Shown here one piece after another: positions 60,664 to 64,000 of a stretch of 64,000 bases of DNA. The notes beneath the pieces are model-generated. The model was not told the DNA's origin and searched no databases. It saw only the letters and a program-made list of their open reading frames with translations. A program made the translations under genes and the position numbers. Numbering within the stretch: the stretch's first letter is position 1; each line of letters starts with the position of its first letter. This DNA comes from [Phialemoniopsis] sp. UDSM-2020 (Eukaryota; Ascomycota; Sordariomycetes; Thyridiales; Thyridiaceae), in the NCBI GenBank assembly GCA_018873225.1, contig JAEILZ010000003.1:620001-684000 (forward strand). Reading direction: 5' to 3'.

Positions 60664-62487
60664 ATGTCTGACGACGAACTTTTGGAGTTTGCCCAGAGGT
60701 ATCAGGCCCTTCTCCTGTTCCGCGATACCTCGAACGATTTGATCAAGGTTTGTTTCTCCTCTCGTTCCACTACGAGCTCTTCGCGTGCAAGCACCTCAAC
60801 AGACGAGCTAATGTCTCGGCCTGCTCCCGCCACGCCTAACAGGACCTCCTGACCCATTGTCATACTGCGACTGCCAATTTGCGAAGAGAAAACGAGCAGC
60901 TCCAGGCCCAGCTCCAGGACGCACAGCTCGACCTCGCCGATGCCACCCAGTCACGACGGGATTTCCAGCAGAAGCTTCGCCAGGCTGAGGCACGTATAGG
61001 CTACGTGACCCAGAACAATGATTACTTGAAGGTAAATCACCCATAGCCCGGACCTCATAGCGTGAGTTCGCTTGTACTGATTTCGAAACAGCATCGCAAT
61101 TCCTATGTCGCCATCCTTATTGACGGTGATGGTTTACTTGTACGTATACCTCCATGGTATAGATTCTGCGCAAAGGCCACACCCGCAGTATCGACTGGCG
61201 CTAACAATTGTTACCCTGTACATACAGTTCAAAGAGTCTTTTATCCAACAGGGACTTGAGGGTGGCAAACGTGCCGCCTATTTGCTCAGGTCCGCGATTT
61301 TAAGCCAGTGTGGCGATCATGCTCCCGAGGTCGAGGTCGTCGCCAAGGCCTGCGCAAATTATTCTGGTCTTTCGAAGGCTTTGAAACGGGACGGTTCGAT
61401 TGACGCAGAGTCCGACTTTAGAAATTTTACTCTAGGATTTACACAAGCAAAGGCTTCTTTTGACTTTGTCGATGTCGGTCATGGCAAGGAGAGAGCCGAT
61501 ACCAAGATCCAAGGTGGGTTTGCCCTCTGCGCCTTTTGTTATATCTCTTCATGTCATCCAATTGCTAACGCTCGATCCGATTATCAGAGGCCGCCAAGTG
61601 GCATCTGGGAAACTACAATTGTAAACAGGTTATTCTTGGCATATCCCACGATGCGGGTTATGCTCCATTCCTCGATGAGATCCTCCAGGATGAGGAAACA
61701 AGACAGCGGGTCACCGTTATTGAAGGTTTTCCCACCGTCCCTGAGCTACGAGCCACAGGAGTCAATATCTTAGATTTCAACGACAAGATTTTCCGGTCCG
61801 AGAAGCTGATCGACAAGCCCTTGATCCCATCTCTGCCAACTCCTCCCGTCATGGTTTCGCCTCCGCCAGTGTCGGCCACTCCCAGCTTAATCTCGAATCC
61901 GACGTCGTACGCAGGCATCGTTACTAGCGCAAGCCCGCCCCCGATCCTCACCATGCCGATCCCGCCCAAGCCGATGAGCGCCCCTACCAAGCCGGCCAAG
62001 GCTGCCGCGTGGAACCCCGGCGCCCGCGGGCTCGATTCGCCGCTCCAAGTGAACCAGACGGCCCTCGATGGTATTAAAAAGCGCAAAGATAACAGCAAAT
62101 TGTGCAACAATCACTATCTACGGGGCCCTTGTGCTAAGGGCGATTCGTGCTGCTTTGAGCACAAGTACAAGCCGACGCACGACGAAAAAGTCGCCATTGC
62201 CTTCTTGGCTCGGCTCAATCCGTGCACAAATGGACAGGACTGTGATGTGGAGGATTGCATTTATGGACATCATGTAAGCTCGCCGCCTGTCAAACGCTTT
62301 TCACTGTCCGGGAGGGCCGAAGTCTCTTCCGCTCTGTTTTCGGCAAGCAGCTAATTGTTTTCTCCAGTGTCCCAGTACTATCAACGGCCAGTGCATGCAT
62401 CCGTATTGCAAGTTCCGTGTAGAGGAGCACCCTCCCAGTACGAAATTCAAAGGAACCTACAGTGGTGGACATTACAGCGAGTATTAG
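60664..62487 (+). CDS. CCCH zinc-finger protein with probable PIN/NYN-like domain
   Basis: Six exons, 60664-60747, 60843-61031, 61092-61139, 61228-61513, 61588-62273 and 62368-62487, encode 470 residues. All introns (95, 60, 88, 74 and 94 nt) are GT-AG and in frame. Residues 1-28 start MSDDELLEFAQRYQALLLFR. Residues about 29-90 form a coiled coil (LRRENEQLQAQLQDAQLDLA). A domain at about 95-270 begins YVAILIDGDGLLFKESFIQQ and carries acidic clusters spaced as in PIN/NYN nucleases (FDFVDVGHGKERADTKIQ, LGISHDAGYAPFL). A Pro-rich linker follows. The finger region has CNNHYLRGPCAKGDSCCFEH (C-x8-C-x5-C-x3-H) and a second Cys/His group (CTNGQDCDVEDCIYGHHC). RNA binding and turnover is the likely role. 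The fungal family is known only as CCCH zinc-finger proteins; catalysis is inference. Confidence 0.87.
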
Positions 62488-63149
62488 GGACAAAACAGAC
62501 AACAAACACCAAAACAAGTCTCTTCTTTCTTCAAATTTCTCGAGCCGCTCTCGGGGTGGTTTTCACGTCTTCTTCTCCTTTCACACTTCTACGGTCTCTG
62601 TTTTAGTAGTAGTTACTTTACTACCTTGATGAGCAAACAAGCGGAGTGCGAGCGTTTTCCCGGGACTTACGTTTCATCTCGGAGCATGTAGAATACGTTA
62701 TCAGGGGAACTCGAGTCCAGGACTGACAAGAGTAGTAGTAGCTGGCAGATTGACCAACTTGAACGATTCACAATTTATTAATATCAAAATTGTTATGCTA
62801 TGAAGCGAGTGTCGTGAATAAGTGCGTACAGAAAAGGCAATTAACAGACACTGGCCCCACATTGAACCTCGCAGCACAGGTACATTGGAGCTAGCTCTGC
62901 CCACCAAAATTCCAGACCCACCATCAAAATCCAACCAAGAAACACCACCTTTTTTGTGGACGATTTCCACTACCCCGCCGTCACCAGCCAGACGTCACAT
63001 CTTCTTCCTCTAGACCAGACGAACAGAGCGACAACACATCAGGAAGAGATCTGATACCGCCATCAGGAGTTTCAATTCCACGGGTTAGAAACCCCTCTTT
63101 CGACGACAGCCCATCTCCTAGCACCCTCCACCCGCGACGACCGCCCACC
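62488..63149. other. Intergenic spacer
   Basis: 3' flank of the CCCH gene and promoter of the SRP19 gene. An AT-rich stretch lies at 62770-62820. No coding sequence seen. Confidence 0.55.
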
Positions 63150-64000
63150 ATGTCCCACGCCAGGGTAGAAGAGGTCGAGGACAGCGACATCTCGGACCCC
63201 TCCGAGGGCGACATCGACGACTTTGACGACACCGACATCATCCGCCGCGTCGACGACGACAACGACAGACCACAGCAACAAACATCATCATCATCACAAA
63301 TACCCCTCCGACCCAAGCAAGGGCAGGCGCAGCAGACGCCCGGCGGCGGCATGGGCATGGACTTCCAGACCACGCGCAACCCGCAGCAGTACGGCTCCTT
63401 CCAGTGCCTGTACCCCTGCTACTTTGACGCCTCGCGCTCCCGCGCCGAAGGCAGGCGCGTCCCCTCGGCCCTCGCCGTCGAGAACCCGCTCGCGCGCTCC
63501 ATCGTCGACGCCTGCCGCCACCTGCGCCTGCGCGTCTTCTACGAGCCGACAAAGCTGCACCCCAAGGACTGGGCGAACCCGGGCCGCGTCAAGGTCGAAC
63601 TCAAGCCCTCCGCCGAGGGAAAACAGGTGCCGCAGCACGGCGTCAAGAACAAGCACCACCTCTACGTACTCGTGGCCAAGTACCTGCGGGCCAACCCGGT
63701 CACGGCTGACTCCCCGCTGCTCTGGGAGCGTATCCCCGGCGCCCACGCTCCGGACCGGTCCAAGCCGTACCCGCGGCCTGCGGTTCCCAGGGGCTGGAAG
63801 ATGGCCGAGCTGTTGCCGTACTATAGTCCCGCCATGACGGGCGGCGGCGTGTCGGAGAACCTGTTCAAGGACATGATGAAGGAGATGCAGGGCGGCGGCG
63901 ACATGGCCAGTATGCTGCAGGCGGCCGCCGCAGCAGGAGGCGGCGCGGGTCCGAGTGGTGGTGCCGGTGGCGGTGCGATAGAGGGAGGCAACGGTGGTGG
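63150..64000 (+). CDS. SEC65: Signal recognition particle SRP19/SEC65 subunit, 5' part
   Basis: SRP19 binds the SRP RNA and allows assembly of SRP54, for co-translational targeting to the ER. The gene runs off the window; 283 codons are visible without an intron. ATG 63150 has a strong context (CCACC before ATG). The N-terminus is acidic (VEEVEDSDISDPSEGDIDD). The SRP19 domain is at about 80-200: FQCLYPCYFDASRSRAEGRR, VPSALAVENPLARSIVDACR, then LRLRVFYEPTKLHPKDWANP and GRVKVELK. These are the family's RNA-binding landmarks. The visible C-terminus enters a Gly-rich low-complexity stretch with an alanine run. Long acidic and Gly-rich extensions around the domain are normal in fungi. Longer plus-strand ORFs in another frame here are shadows. 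Confidence 0.93.
   Translation, partial: MSHARVEEVEDSDISDPSEGDIDDFDDTDIIRRVDDDNDRPQQQTSSSSQIPLRPKQGQAQQTPGGGMGMDFQTTRNPQQYGSFQCLYPCYFDASRSRAEGRRVPSALAVENPLARSIVDACRHLRLRVFYEPTKLHPKDWANPGRVKVELKPSAEGKQVPQHGVKNKHHLYVLVAKYLRANPVTADSPLLWERIPGAHAPDRSKPYPRPAVPRGWKMAELLPYYSPAMTGGGVSENLFKDMMKEMQGGGDMASMLQAAAAAGGGAGPSGGAGGGAIEGGNGG

Noticed and set aside
63223..63837. 204-codon plus-strand ORF inside SRP19
   Set aside because: Arg/Ser/Pro-rich shadow of a GC-rich gene in another frame; the SRP19 frame carries the recognised domain.

Overview
This window is nuclear DNA of a filamentous ascomycete (Pezizomycotina, probably Sordariomycetes). The evidence is short GT-AG introns (mostly 55-160 nt) with CTAAC/CTGAC-type branch sites, a Zn2Cys6 regulator, an orotidylate decarboxylase with the long mid-protein insertion known from Sordariomycetes, and conserved single-copy eukaryotic genes. 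I cannot name the species. All gene models were spliced by eye; every one listed as spliced keeps its frame across the proposed junctions.

Left arm (1-13.1 kb) is ordinary housekeeping. It holds the 3' three quarters of KOG1/Raptor (TORC1), a Gemin2/SIP1-family snRNP assembly factor, a Spd1/Dif1-type ribonucleotide reductase inhibitor with a PIP box, ribosomal protein eS27 (minus strand), a phosducin-like protein (PLP2 type) divergent from eS27, and a leucine-rich-repeat protein of unknown role.

The middle (13.1-49 kb) is gene-poor and lower in GC. It has only two confident genes: a C2H2-finger plus Est1-type protein (20.3-22.7 kb) and a GPI-anchored GH76 alpha-1,6-mannanase of the DFG5/DCW1 type (32.4-34.0 kb, minus). 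I propose three further small hydrophilic genes with no recognised family, each with a TATA-like box upstream: 102 aa at 24.0 kb, 88 aa with one intron at 44.0 kb, and 211 aa at 47.0 kb. The same zone carries a diverged tandem duplication (23.0-23.4 kb), a dispersed repeat pair (23.6 and 27.8 kb), a recurring 9-mer (AAGGCAACC and its complement, eight exact copies between 27.1 and 41.6 kb) and a patch of GC-rich hairpins near 31.5 kb. This looks like a lineage-specific, repeat-derived compartment.

Right arm (49-64 kb) returns to core genes: EMC1 (minus), orotidine-5'-phosphate decarboxylase, a Zn2Cys6/fungal_trans regulator, a CCCH-finger protein with a probable PIN/NYN-like nuclease fold, and the 5' part of SRP19/SEC65 running off the end. 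Genes are monocistronic. No rRNA, tRNA, CRISPR array or intact transposon was found.
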